Assembly: GCA_963727075.1 (NCBI GenBank)
Contig: CAVSET010000005.1
Coordinates: 124,001 to 188,000, forward strand
Length of the DNA stretch: 64,000 nucleotides
Direction of reading: 5' to 3'
Source: Bog-756 sp963727075
GTDB taxonomy: Bacteria; Actinomycetota; Acidimicrobiia; Acidimicrobiales; RAAP-2
The stretch's first letter is position 1. Each line of letters opens with the position of its first letter. Under the pieces are notes generated by a model, which was given only the letters and a program-made list of their open reading frames with translations, had not been told where the DNA came from and made no database searches. This document shows, piece after piece, positions 19,001 to 27,777 of the stretch. The position numbers and the translations under genes are program-made.

Positions 19001-19861
19001 TTAGATGTTCGCCTCCACCGGCGCCGACGGATCCCGTCCCCATTCGGCCCACGAGCCGTCGTAGACACGCACGTTCTCGCGGTGGAGCAGGTGGCTGAGG
19101 ACAAACCAAGCGGTAGCGGCTCGGCCTCCGATCGTGCAGTACGTGATCACTTCGTGACCAGCGGGAAGCTCGAGAAGTGAGGAGAACACTTCAGCCAATT
19201 CAGCTTCGGACCGAAACGATCCGCATTCGTCGAACACGCCATCCAGTGGAAGGTGGACGGCGCGTGGGATGTGCCCTGTTCGACCGCCTGGTTCGAAACT
19301 CCCAGATGGCCAAAAGGACTCTCCGCGATACTCCGCTCCACCACGGACGTCGACGATGGCTGTCTTTGACTTCCCGAGTGCGCCGCGAACCTCGGCCCCA
19401 TCGACGCGCACTTGTGCTCTCTCCTGTCCGATGTGGTAGGAGGAGATCGGGGGGCCGTTCGCATCCGTCACCCACGGATGACCTTCCTCCCGCCAGATGG
19501 TTCGGGCGCAGTCGAGGATTCGCACATCAGTGTGGCCGTAGAGCTTCATGAGCCAGAATCCCATGGTTGGGGCGTATCCATAGAAGATCACGGTTGATTC
19601 AGGGGTGATGCCCGAGCGCTCGAGGAGTTGTTGGACGCCGGCTCGATCGATGAGTCGGTAGTTGTCGTCCTTGAGGTCCGCGTAGACGTTCCACAGGACG
19701 GCTCCGTCGATGTGTCCCTCGGCAAAGTTGGCGGGGCTCACATCCACCTCTACCAGCCGGATCCCTGGATCATGGAGATGGTCAGCCAACCACTCCCGTC
19801 CAACCAGAACATCTTCCTCCCCGCGCCTGGGATGGGTCGTCGCGTTGCCGAGAGCAACCAT
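19001..19861 (-). CDS. Tandem-rhodanese sulfurtransferase
   Basis: A 286-residue two-domain rhodanese (thiosulfate or 3-mercaptopyruvate sulfurtransferase type). ATG 19861 follows a strong AAAGGAGG site. Domain 1 has VEVDVSPANFAEGHIDGAV; domain 2 has IVDVRGGAEYRGE and the catalytic loop YCTIGGRA, with the active Cys in the CTIGGRA loop. It moves sulfane sulfur to cyanide or a thiol acceptor. The DUF1059 gene starts upstream on the same strand with a 22-base gap, so they probably share a transcript. Confidence 0.93.
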   Translation of the reverse strand: MVALGNATTHPRRGEEDVLVGREWLADHLHDPGIRLVEVDVSPANFAEGHIDGAVLWNVYADLKDDNYRLIDRAGVQQLLERSGITPESTVIFYGYAPTMGFWLMKLYGHTDVRILDCARTIWREEGHPWVTDANGPPISSYHIGQERAQVRVDGAEVRGALGKSKTAIVDVRGGAEYRGESFWPSGSFEPGGRTGHIPRAVHLPLDGVFDECGSFRSEAELAEVFSSLLELPAGHEVITYCTIGGRAATAWFVLSHLLHRENVRVYDGSWAEWGRDPSAPVEANI

Positions 19862-19883
19862 TGCCAACCTCCTTTGATCGGTC

Positions 19884-20042
19884 CTATTCGACTTGAATCC
19901 AACCCAGCAGATCCTCCCGCCCGACACTCTCCAGGAGAGCAGGATGATCAGTGCTCATATGGCCCCGAATAGTCGAGATCACGTCGTCATCGGTGTTCCC
20001 TCGGGCCACATAGCCGCACTCGCATCGGATGATCCTCGCCAT
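19884..20042 (-). CDS. DUF1059 small Cys-containing protein
   Basis: A 52-residue protein: MARIIRCECGYVARG, then a helix ending STDHPAL. The CxC start and the H near residue 33 are the DUF1059 pattern, a predicted small metal-binding protein. GGGAGG precedes the ATG at 20042. It is the first gene of the rhodanese transcript and is divergent from the SARP-type regulator 74 bases away. Confidence 0.85.
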   Translation of the reverse strand: MARIIRCECGYVARGNTDDDVISTIRGHMSTDHPALLESVGREDLLGWIQVE

Positions 20043-20115
20043 GGCGTCCTCCCGTGTAGTTCTACGCCCACTCTGTTGACAGAATGTTGGTGTGACCTTG
20101 GCGTCTCCGCCCACC

Positions 20116-20850
20116 ATGAGAATTCAACTGTGCGGGCCCACCGTTGTCGAGCGGGGTACAGAACGCCTTGAGGGCCGGCTGCCCGGGCGCCAGGGGCGCC
20201 TGCTATTCGCCTATCTGGTCCTCAATAGACACCGATTGACCAGCCGCGATGAGCTGGTCGAGGCAATATGGCCCTCTCGGCTTCCCTCAGCAGCTGAGGC
20301 AGGGCTCAACGCACTTATCTCGAAGCTCAGGAAGGTGCTTGGAGCCGCAACGATCGAGGGCCGGTCACATCTCCAGCTCCAGTTGAGCGAGAGCAGCCGG
20401 ATCGACCTCGAGTTGGCCGCCGAGGCAGCCCATCGGGCGGAGTCCCGAATCGCACTTCAGGAATGGAGTGGGGCATGGGGCCCTTCGTTGGCCGCGCTGT
20501 TCACTGCCGAGCGAGAGTTCCTGCCTGGCGAGGACGCACCGTGGGTCGAAGATCGACGTTTTCAACTGGCGGAGCTCCGGTTACGTGCTCTCGAGACTTA
20601 CGCTGTGGCCGCGCTGGGAATCGGAGGAACTGAGCTTCCGGCGGCCGTTCGGGCCAGTCGCCAGTTGATCCGCCTCGCCCCCCTTCGAGAGTCGGGCTAC
20701 CAGGTACTGATGCGTAGCCTTGCTTTGCAGGGCAATGTCGCCGAAGCGCTTCGTGTGTACTCGGTCCTCTGTGAGACTCTCGATGCCGAACTTGGTGTCA
20801 GGCCGTGCATCGCGAGTGGGGAGATCTACGACGAACTACTACAGTCGTGA
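20116..20850 (+). CDS. SARP-type (BTAD) transcriptional regulator
   Basis: About 244 residues with an N-terminal OmpR/PhoB-type winged helix (LCGPTVVERG, GRQGRLLFAYLVLNRHR, then RDELVEAIWP) and a C-terminal bacterial transcriptional activation domain of TPR-like helices (RFQLAELRLRALETYA through LRVYSVLCETLDAELGV). This is the minimal AfsR/SARP layout without an ATPase. ATG 20116 opens the family sequence; GTG 20092 is an alternative. It is divergent from the DUF1059-rhodanese pair and precedes a PASTA kinase, which could phosphorylate it by analogy with AfsK-AfsR; that link is inference. Confidence 0.85.
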   Translation: MRIQLCGPTVVERGTERLEGRLPGRQGRLLFAYLVLNRHRLTSRDELVEAIWPSRLPSAAEAGLNALISKLRKVLGAATIEGRSHLQLQLSESSRIDLELAAEAAHRAESRIALQEWSGAWGPSLAALFTAEREFLPGEDAPWVEDRRFQLAELRLRALETYAVAALGIGGTELPAAVRASRQLIRLAPLRESGYQVLMRSLALQGNVAEALRVYSVLCETLDAELGVRPCIASGEIYDELLQS

Positions 20851-21112
20851 CGATTCCACCCAGCACCCAATTCACCGGTAGGGGCTTCAACGGAGGTGGG
20901 TCCGGCACCCCGCCAGGGGGATCCAACGGCAGTGGACCGGGAGTTCTCGGTGAAGGCACCGAGAACGAGATACACCGAGCGCCATCACGAGAATCCATCG
21001 ACTTCGACAGGGCCAAGTCGGTCCCAGGGCAACCCCAGCGAGCGAAGTGGCAAGCCAGGCCGGGCGTATCATGTCCATGCCCCTGCTGGGTTGAGCCGGA
21101 GGTGATCCTGCA

Positions 21113-22714
21113 ATGACGACCATCTTGAGAAGCACTGTCTTCGGCGGCCGGTATGTTCTCACTGAAATCATCGCCAGCGGCGGAATGGGCGACGTCTGGA
21201 GAGCCACTGACCAGCGCCTGCGTCGAGAAGTCGCGGTGAAGGTGCTTCGGAGCGAGTTCGCTCGTGATGAAGTCACGCGTCAGCGATTTCAAGTTGAGGC
21301 ACAGGCGGTGGCGAGCGTGACGTCGTCGGGAATTGCCTCGGTCTACGACTACGGTGAAGAAGTCGGCAGGGACGGGAATGTGCAGGCCTACATCGTGATG
21401 GAGCTCGTCCACGGCGAGTCACTCGAAGAGCGACTCCACCGAGAGTTCCGCCTCGGGGCATCGGAGACGCTCGATATCATCGCCCAGGCAGCCGTTGCCC
21501 TCCAGGATGCGCACGACTGTGGCCTGATACACCGAGATATCAAGCCTGCCAACCTCCTGCTTCGGACAGACGGAGTTGTGAAGCTCACCGATTTCGGCAT
21601 CGTGCGGGTTCTCGACTCCACGTCGCTCACGCAGGCGGGAACCATGGTCGGCACAGTTCGCTATATGTCGCCCGAACAGCTCACCGGACAAACGGCCTCA
21701 CCAGCATCAGACATCTACGCCCTGGGCATCGTCGCCTATTTCTGTGTGGCTGGCCACCCGCCGTTCGATTACGACGAGTCGATGGCAGTCGCCATGGCCC
21801 ACGTGAGTGATCCGATGCCCGCGATGCCGCCGGATGTGCCGCCAGCAGTGGCGGAGTTCATCTCACAGATGCTGGCCAAACATCCGAGTCAACGTCCACC
21901 CACAGCAACCGAGGTGGCACTCCGGGCGGCGGCCATACAGGAATCTGTGAATGTGCGCACCACTCGGACGGACCAGAAGATGAGTTCAACTCCGGTATCC
22001 GCTCGCGCAGGCGACACAACCAGGCAAACGGTCGGTGTCCCCTCCGTGCTTACCATCGAATCCCCTCCAACAATGACCGATCGCCCACCAACCGCGGTCG
22101 TGCCAGCTTCCGTAGCCCTTGACGACCCACGAGAGAAATCACACCGACACAGGCCTTGGATGTTGGTTCTGACCGCGATGGGCGTTATGGCAGCCGCGGC
22201 AGCCGCGGTCCTTTGGCTCGAGGCAGGGCCGATTCGCGTGTCGGTGCCACGCCTGAGTGGCCTGACGACGAGCACAGCACTGGCGAGGGTGGACCAGCTG
22301 GGACTTCGGGCCGACCAGCGTCTCGTTGATGTGGACCAGAGGGCCGGACGAGTGGTGTCGCAGCTGCCGAGACAAGGGACCTCGGTGCCGAGCGGCTCCC
22401 ATGTGCTCCTCAACATCGCTTCGGGCTATGTGACAGTGAACGCTGCGGCTCTGCAAGGGCAACCGGCCGCGAATGCGGCAGCGGCGCTCTCGTCGCTCGG
22501 CCTCATGTCCGTTCAGACGACTGCGGTCTCGACCACATCGCCGGGCACAGTTCTTTCCATCTCTCCGACCGGTCGGGTCAGGGTAGGCACTTCCGTCGTC
22601 ATGACAGTCGCGGTCGCCCCTCCACCCCCAACGACCACGACGACCACGACGACCACGACGCGTGGAGGAGGGCCTCCCTCCCGTGGCAAGCATGGAGGCG
22701 GGAACGATCAATAG
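21113..22714 (+). CDS. Membrane serine/threonine kinase with PASTA domains (PknB-like)
   Basis: 533 residues. The kinase domain spans about 12-270: glycine loop ASGGMGDVW, Lys in VAVKVL, HRDIKPAN at residues 140-147, DFG at 160-162, and the activation loop ending GTVRYMSPEQL. A Ser/Thr-rich linker leads to one membrane helix near 348-371. Two extracellular PASTA repeats follow (VPRLSGLTTSTALARVDQLGL and VTVNAAALQGQPAANAAAAL). The protein ends in a Thr run encoded by an ACG/ACC repeat and a basic tail. PASTA kinases sense cell-wall fragments. The gene stands alone, not next to ftsW/pbpA, so it is an accessory kinase rather than the canonical pknB. Confidence 0.93.
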   Translation: MTTILRSTVFGGRYVLTEIIASGGMGDVWRATDQRLRREVAVKVLRSEFARDEVTRQRFQVEAQAVASVTSSGIASVYDYGEEVGRDGNVQAYIVMELVHGESLEERLHREFRLGASETLDIIAQAAVALQDAHDCGLIHRDIKPANLLLRTDGVVKLTDFGIVRVLDSTSLTQAGTMVGTVRYMSPEQLTGQTASPASDIYALGIVAYFCVAGHPPFDYDESMAVAMAHVSDPMPAMPPDVPPAVAEFISQMLAKHPSQRPPTATEVALRAAAIQESVNVRTTRTDQKMSSTPVSARAGDTTRQTVGVPSVLTIESPPTMTDRPPTAVVPASVALDDPREKSHRHRPWMLVLTAMGVMAAAAAAVLWLEAGPIRVSVPRLSGLTTSTALARVDQLGLRADQRLVDVDQRAGRVVSQLPRQGTSVPSGSHVLLNIASGYVTVNAAALQGQPAANAAAALSSLGLMSVQTTAVSTTSPGTVLSISPTGRVRVGTSVVMTVAVAPPPPTTTTTTTTTTRGGGPPSRGKHGGGNDQ

Positions 22715-22736
22715 CTCCATCGATGAATCTGCCGAC

Positions 22737-22776
22737 GGGTCGGGCGGCCGCCGACCAAGGTCCGCCCCCGACCGAA
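22737..22776 (+). terminator. Hairpin downstream of the PASTA kinase
   Basis: GGTCGGGCGG and CCGCCCCCGACC form a GC-rich stem with a two-base bulge about 25 bases after the kinase stop. There is no T run, so it would be a weak or factor-assisted terminator. Confidence 0.4.
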
Positions 22777-22887
22777 TTAGGCACATCCGGAGGTGTCGAT
22801 AAGTCTGTCGTGACGAGAGCCCGGCCGTTGGCCAGGAGTGGGCTCTCCTCGCTAGCTCCATAGCTGGATTGCCTCTACATTCAAACC

Positions 22888-24603
22888 ATGGGTGTCGGCG
22901 ACACTGATGAGACTTCGATAATCGACCGCCATGGTGCTGCCCGGTCTCCGCTGGCCATAGCCGACCCATCCGACCAGCGCTTTCCCGCCTTCTCCGCGGA
23001 TGCTCTCAAGGAGCTCGCTGAGTTTGGGGAGCGCCGGGAGATGGCGGTCGGAGATGCTCTTTACCGCGCCGGTGACGCGCGGAGGGACTTCTACGTCCTC
23101 ATCGAAGGGGAAGTGGAGGTCGTTCGAGACGATGAGTCTCAACAGCTGGTGGTTGTCTACGAGCCGGGTCAGTTCGTCGGGGAGCTGGGGTTGCTCACCG
23201 GGCAGCGCACCTACCTGACGGCTCGGGCCACCCGGAGCGGTTCGGTTCTGGTCATTCCCCACGACGAATTCCGTCGACTGATGGCGACCAAGCCGATCAT
23301 TTCGGACACCATCTTCAGGGCTCTGATCGGTCGGAGGGAGACCCTGCGAACCACCTCGGGCGGCGAAGCGGTGCAGATCTTGGGTTCGCGTTTCTCGCCG
23401 GAGGCTCTGGCGCTACGTACGTTTGCTGTCCGCAACCGATTGGCCTACGCCTGGATCGACCTCGAGGAGGAGGACGATGTCGGGGTGTTGCTGGCGAGCA
23501 AGGGCCTCCAACTCAGCGACACCCCTGTGGTCATCACGCCGACCGGGGTTCTCCGCCATCCGACGCCGGGCCAGTTCGCCGAGGAGGTGGGACTTACCTA
23601 CCATCCCATCCCCGGCCGAACCTTTGATCTCGTCGTGGTGGGTGTAGGCCCAGCCGGCCTCTCCGCCTCGGTGTACGGCGCCTCGGAGGGTCTTGACACC
23701 GTCGCTCTCGACGCCGTCGGTCCTGGCGGCCAAGCGGGTTCCAGCTCGAGAATCGAGAACTATGCAGGATTCCCCAACGGCATCTCAGGCGGCGACCTTG
23801 CCACCAGAACCGCCGTCCAGGCTCAGCGGCTGGGGGCGTGGCTGGTCAGCCCCTGTGAAGTTGCTGGGCTACGCCTCGAAAACGGATTTCACGTCGTATC
23901 GCTCCGGGACGAGAGTGAGATACCCACCCGGACCGTCATCATCGCTACCGGCGCCCAGTACCAACGGCTGGCAATCTCCAACCTCGAGCAGTTCGAAGGC
24001 AATGGGGTCTATTACGCAGCGACCGACCTCGAGACTCGATCGTGCAGCGGCTCGGATGTCATTGTCGTCGGTGGTGGAAACTCGGCCGGGCAGGCCGCCA
24101 TCTACCTGAGTCAGGAAGGCTGCAGGGTGTCGATTGTCATTCGCCGATCGGATCTGTCGAGCAGCATGTCCAAGTACCTGGTCGATCGTATCGCCGTCGA
24201 TCCACACATTGAGATTCTGACCGACACACAGGTGCGAGCCCTCCACGGCGAAGCCCATCTTGAGAGCGTGGTCCTCGAACACACTCCGTCGGGTGATCGC
24301 CGCGACAAGTCATGTGCTGCCCTTTTCTGCTTCATCGGCGCCAAGCCCGCTACTTCGTGGCTGCGCGGCGAAGTAGCGCTCGACGAGAAGGGATTCATCC
24401 TGACGGATCGATCACTCACGGCCGAGGTGCTCGTCGATCCGCTCTTTTCCGAGCGGGAGCCCCTGCCATTCGAGACCTCGGCACCCGGAGTCTTCGCCGT
24501 CGGAGATGTGCGACTGGGATCGATGAAGCGGGTTGCCGCCGCGGTGGGGGAGGGATCGAGTGCAGTTCGCGCCGTTCACGAGTTTCTCGCGATGTACACC
24601 TGA
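22888..24603 (+). CDS. Cyclic-nucleotide-binding / thioredoxin-fold / thioredoxin reductase-like fusion
   Basis: 571 residues in three parts. Residues about 30-145 are a cNMP-binding domain (FYVLIEGEVEVV, GQFVGELGLLTGQR). Residues about 150-235 look like a thioredoxin or glutaredoxin fold without a CxxC (FAVRNRLAYAWIDLEEE, TPVVITP). Residues about 243-571 are an FAD/NAD(P) reductase of the TrxB type (VVVGVGPAGLSAS, DVIVVGGGNSAGQAA, GVFAVGDVR). The TrxB redox pair ATCxxC is replaced: the segment reads GVYYAATDLETRSC. It is probably not a classical thioredoxin reductase. The UBP zinc-finger gene follows on the same strand. Confidence 0.9.
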   Translation: MGVGDTDETSIIDRHGAARSPLAIADPSDQRFPAFSADALKELAEFGERREMAVGDALYRAGDARRDFYVLIEGEVEVVRDDESQQLVVVYEPGQFVGELGLLTGQRTYLTARATRSGSVLVIPHDEFRRLMATKPIISDTIFRALIGRRETLRTTSGGEAVQILGSRFSPEALALRTFAVRNRLAYAWIDLEEEDDVGVLLASKGLQLSDTPVVITPTGVLRHPTPGQFAEEVGLTYHPIPGRTFDLVVVGVGPAGLSASVYGASEGLDTVALDAVGPGGQAGSSSRIENYAGFPNGISGGDLATRTAVQAQRLGAWLVSPCEVAGLRLENGFHVVSLRDESEIPTRTVIIATGAQYQRLAISNLEQFEGNGVYYAATDLETRSCSGSDVIVVGGGNSAGQAAIYLSQEGCRVSIVIRRSDLSSSMSKYLVDRIAVDPHIEILTDTQVRALHGEAHLESVVLEHTPSGDRRDKSCAALFCFIGAKPATSWLRGEVALDEKGFILTDRSLTAEVLVDPLFSEREPLPFETSAPGVFAVGDVRLGSMKRVAAAVGEGSSAVRAVHEFLAMYT

Positions 24604-24791
24604 GCCGATGCAGGATAGTTCTGGTGTCCACACCGTCGGCCTTGGGAAGGATCAAATCGACCACACCTCGCCGGCGGCCGCCCCGTTGAGGGTTCGGTAG
24701 GGTGCCATCACTGCACCATCACCGTGTCTTGACAACGGCCGCGTCAGTTGTTCTGTTCTACCGCTGATCAATCGCAACAGGAGGTGCAAGC

Positions 24792-25139
24792 ATGGCGACT
24801 TCCATCGATCCGGATGTTCCACCTAGCGGCACAGGGTGCGTGGAGTGTCTCGAATCCGGGGGTTGGTGGCTCCATCTACGACGATGCACCGAGTGCGGCC
24901 ATATTGGCTGCTGTGACGATTCGTTAGCGCGACATGCAAGCGCGCATGCAAGCGCGTCTGGCCACCCTGTCATACGAAGCTTCGAGCCGGGCGAGGATTG
25001 GTTCTGGAACTACCAAACAAACGAGTACACGCAAGGACCTCGCCTCGTGCCCCCTGAGCATCATCCCCTCGACCAGCCTGTTCCTGGTCCGGCCGGACGG
25101 GTTCCTGCCAACTGGCAAGAGATCTTAGGAGGGTCGTGA
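24792..25139 (+). CDS. UBP-type zinc-finger protein
   Basis: A 115-residue protein consisting mainly of a zf-UBP domain: CVECLESGGWWLHLRRCTEC, GHIGCCD, ARHASAHASASGHPVIRS, then WFWNY. All the Cys/His ligand positions are present. In eukaryotes the fold reads ubiquitin C-termini; bacterial copies are common in actinobacteria and their ligand is unknown to me. A GGAGG site precedes the ATG. It is 188 bases after the cNMP-reductase gene on the same strand, and the pairing is likely functional. The next 267 bases up to the flavodoxin stop hold nothing I can support. Confidence 0.9.
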   Translation: MATSIDPDVPPSGTGCVECLESGGWWLHLRRCTECGHIGCCDDSLARHASAHASASGHPVIRSFEPGEDWFWNYQTNEYTQGPRLVPPEHHPLDQPVPGPAGRVPANWQEILGGS

Positions 25140-25406
25140 CCTGGGTCGCGACCGCTGGGCTAGGTCCAGGAGTCCTCCAAATGAGCTCGCTCAACAGCTC
25201 GGCTTCGGAGGTTGAGAGCCTCAATCTTGCTTGACCCCCGATGGGCTGGCGCGGCGAATCCGAACGGGCCCACACGACGCTCGGGAATCCAGGGGCCCAG
25301 CAATGCCCAGCGCGATTGAGAGCCCAATAGCCCTCGCATCATGGGCCACCCCAAGAGCAACTACTGAATCGCGCACCGAGGAGTGACCCGACTGATAGGG
25401 CGACAG

Positions 25407-25967
25407 TCAAGAGGCAGCTTTCTCGTCCGTCGATGACGATGATGACGGAGGGGTCGCCACACCTCTGCTCCTGGGTGTGCGACGCACATGGGTACTGCCC
25501 GTACCCTTCATTTGCTTATCGAGCCCCGATGCAAAGGCCCTCGCTGCGGCGAGGTCCCCCTCATTCGGCCGGCCCTTGTTGAGTCCGCCGACGAACTGGA
25601 ACGGCCCCAGGTTGTCGAAACCCCGGCAGGAAAACGTCCCCACTACGCGGTAGCCCTTCGAACGGAGCAGACGACTCAGTAGTACTGCTGCGGGCCGCCA
25701 AAGGAGTTCGGAACCTCCACTCGTGGCGAATAGGAAGGCCGACGTGCCCTGCACCTTCGGCAGGGAGCGGGCGAACCGCCACAGCCTGACGTGGAACATC
25801 CACCCGTAGATGCCCGAACCCAACCCCACGAGGTCGTAGCCGGCCACGTCATTGGGAGCGATGTCTTCGGGCTCCACGACGGTTGCGCCCAAGGCGTCGC
25901 CGATGGCTTCGGCCACCTGTCTCGTGTTGCCCTCGGAAATGGAAACACATACGACGAGCGCAGTCAT
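25407..25967 (-). CDS. Flavodoxin-family protein
   Basis: A 186-residue protein with the flavodoxin fold: N-terminal strand ALVVCVSISEGNTRQVAEAIGDAL, whose SxSxGNT loop binds FMN phosphate, then LVGLGSGIYGW and FLFATSGG loops that wrap the isoalloxazine ring. It resembles the menaquinone-dependent protoporphyrinogen-oxidase (HemG) type of flavodoxin domain. It probably carries electrons in the cytoplasm. The C-terminal 30 residues are a low-complexity Ser/Arg tail. Confidence 0.85.
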   Translation of the reverse strand: MTALVVCVSISEGNTRQVAEAIGDALGATVVEPEDIAPNDVAGYDLVGLGSGIYGWMFHVRLWRFARSLPKVQGTSAFLFATSGGSELLWRPAAVLLSRLLRSKGYRVVGTFSCRGFDNLGPFQFVGGLNKGRPNEGDLAAARAFASGLDKQMKGTGSTHVRRTPRSRGVATPPSSSSSTDEKAAS

Positions 25968-26485
25968 TGCCGCCTCCTCTCGGTTGCCCCACCTCCAGAC
26001 TCGCGCTCGTCGGCACGATGAGATAGGGCCGAACGTCCCTGAATCAGGGTCGTCACCCTGCCGATGGCGATGCTGCGATCGGCAGGGGCTGCATTAGTCC
26101 CGTTCAGCCATGCCGGTTGAGATCGGCTGGCCGATTCCATCCGCGGGCTCCAACTCAAGTGATCAGGTTCCGCTGAGGACGATCATGCAGACCCGGGCGC
26201 TATTCGGTTGAGCTCAGCTGCATCAAGCCGACGTTCCTTGTCTGTCGCCCGTCCGCAGCTCCCTCTGCTGAGTCCTTCGCCCGGATCCGGTGGCATTGCA
26301 GGTGAGGGCACCGTGACGGAGGGACCTTCGACCCTGGGCTTCGTTCGATCTTTGGGTCAGGATTGTTCTTGGAAGACCGTCCCGAGTGAACGACCTCGTG
26401 GGGAGATCGAGGGTCGTGATCTCGAGTGTCTGAGGAGGGTGGCCGGAGTGAGTCGATGTGGAAGGTCTGAGTGGGGGGTGGCGCT
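25968..26485. other. Divergent intergenic region
   Basis: 518 bases between the flavodoxin start (minus) and the patatin start (plus). No open frame with family sequence was found, and only a degenerate single arm of the hairpin repeat (near 26166). It presumably holds both promoters. Confidence 0.5.
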
Positions 26486-27715
26486 GTGCTGAGCGCGGTC
26501 TTCGACGTGTTTCGCCTTCGTCAGTACTTCGACGTGATCACGACCGCCCGGGATTGGATCGACGGCATCCGCGAGGACGCCGGATTGCTGAGAGACGTTC
26601 GTCAAGCTGTGATCACGTTGCCCTTCGAGACCCGGAGGCAGGTGGAAGCACATCCGTTTCCCTCACCCGAGCCGTACAGTCTCCCCTGGCTCGAGGGACG
26701 CCGGCTCGCACTCCTTGCGACCGGCGGGAGCGGGGCTTTGGCATCTGTAGTCGGTGCCGCCCGTGCTCTCGAAGAGGCCGATATTCGCCCCGCTGTGATC
26801 TCGTTGTGCTCAGGATCAGCCCTCTTCGGCTTCCCCATCGCGGCCGGAATCCCCGCAGAGGACGTTGCTCAGTTCGTCTTGGCTTTCCAGCCGGAGGACT
26901 ATGTGGACGTTGACTGGGCCCGGTTGGCCAAGCTCGTACCGACGGTGGGTCGGGGCTTTGCCGGCATCATAAAGGGGGAACGGATCGAAGCTACCTACCG
27001 CCGGCTGGTGGGTGACATGACCCTGTCCGAGATGCCGATACCTGCATACGCTCCGATCTGGAACGTCGAGGAGAATCGCCTCGAATACATCGGCCCGCGG
27101 ACCCATCCGGATCTGGCGGTGGCACGGGCCATCCATTTGGCAGTTGCCCTGCCGCTGTTTGTTGCTCCGGTCCAGGTCGATGGCGGCTACTGGTGTGATG
27201 GCGGACTCGTCGACATCTTTCCGGTGTCTCCGGTTCTCGATATCGAGGAGCCATGCGATGCGGCCCTGGCCATCAACGGTTTCTACCCTCCTGGGTTCGT
27301 GGGGGAGGACGCAACGGGCTGGCAGGACGAGCCGGCGAGTATCCTGCGCGTTGCCAGCCAGGTCCGAACTTGCCAACAGGCAGAGCTAGCCAGGGTGAAC
27401 CTCCACCGACTCGACGACGCGACCGAGCTACTGATGATTGAGCCCGTCCCCTATCGGAAGGTCCAGGGCGTCGGCTTCTATCGCCAGTTCCTGAATCCGG
27501 TGGAGTGGCCCTCGTTCATGCAGGCCGGACGAATCGAGGCGCGGCGCGCCCTCTCGGCACGGGATTCGGAACACACGCGTACCCCTCAGTCCTCGGCTGA
27601 AGCGCACGGGGACGAGTCTGGCAATGGCTTGAAGAAGGGTTCGGGTGATCGCAGGTCGGACCCTGTGCCCGCTGGAACCGATCGGTCCCTGCCCGACGGG
27701 CCCGTTGACGGCTGA
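26486..27715 (+). CDS. Patatin-like phospholipase
   Basis: About 409 residues from GTG 26486, which follows a GGGGGGT stretch (an in-frame GTG lies at 26471). The patatin core has the oxyanion loop ATGGSGALASVVGAARALEEA, the strand VISLCSGSALFGFPIAAG and the catalytic Asp in DGGLVDIFPV. The nucleophile elbow is unusual: the family GxSxG reads SGSAL here, though the Ser is kept. It should hydrolyse acyl ester bonds of lipids. An alpha/beta hydrolase follows 62 bases downstream on the same strand, making a two-gene lipase unit. A GCTGAGG/CCTCAG inverted repeat overlaps the stop. Confidence 0.85.
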   Translation: MLSAVFDVFRLRQYFDVITTARDWIDGIREDAGLLRDVRQAVITLPFETRRQVEAHPFPSPEPYSLPWLEGRRLALLATGGSGALASVVGAARALEEADIRPAVISLCSGSALFGFPIAAGIPAEDVAQFVLAFQPEDYVDVDWARLAKLVPTVGRGFAGIIKGERIEATYRRLVGDMTLSEMPIPAYAPIWNVEENRLEYIGPRTHPDLAVARAIHLAVALPLFVAPVQVDGGYWCDGGLVDIFPVSPVLDIEEPCDAALAINGFYPPGFVGEDATGWQDEPASILRVASQVRTCQQAELARVNLHRLDDATELLMIEPVPYRKVQGVGFYRQFLNPVEWPSFMQAGRIEARRALSARDSEHTRTPQSSAEAHGDESGNGLKKGSGDRRSDPVPAGTDRSLPDGPVDG

Positions 27716-27777
27716 GGAAGCCTCAGTCCTCCTCGCCTGACTGTCATACTGGTGCTCGGGGAGCGCAGCTTGCGAGT

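Noticed and set aside
22629..22661. ACGACC-type tandem repeat that could look like a CRISPR or VNTR
   Set aside because: It encodes the poly-Thr tail of the PASTA kinase in frame; there are no spacers.
26166..26220. GCTGAGGAC and GAGCTCAGC near each other upstream of patatin
   Set aside because: Arms do not have the spacing or orientation of the hairpin family; likely chance or a degenerate remnant.
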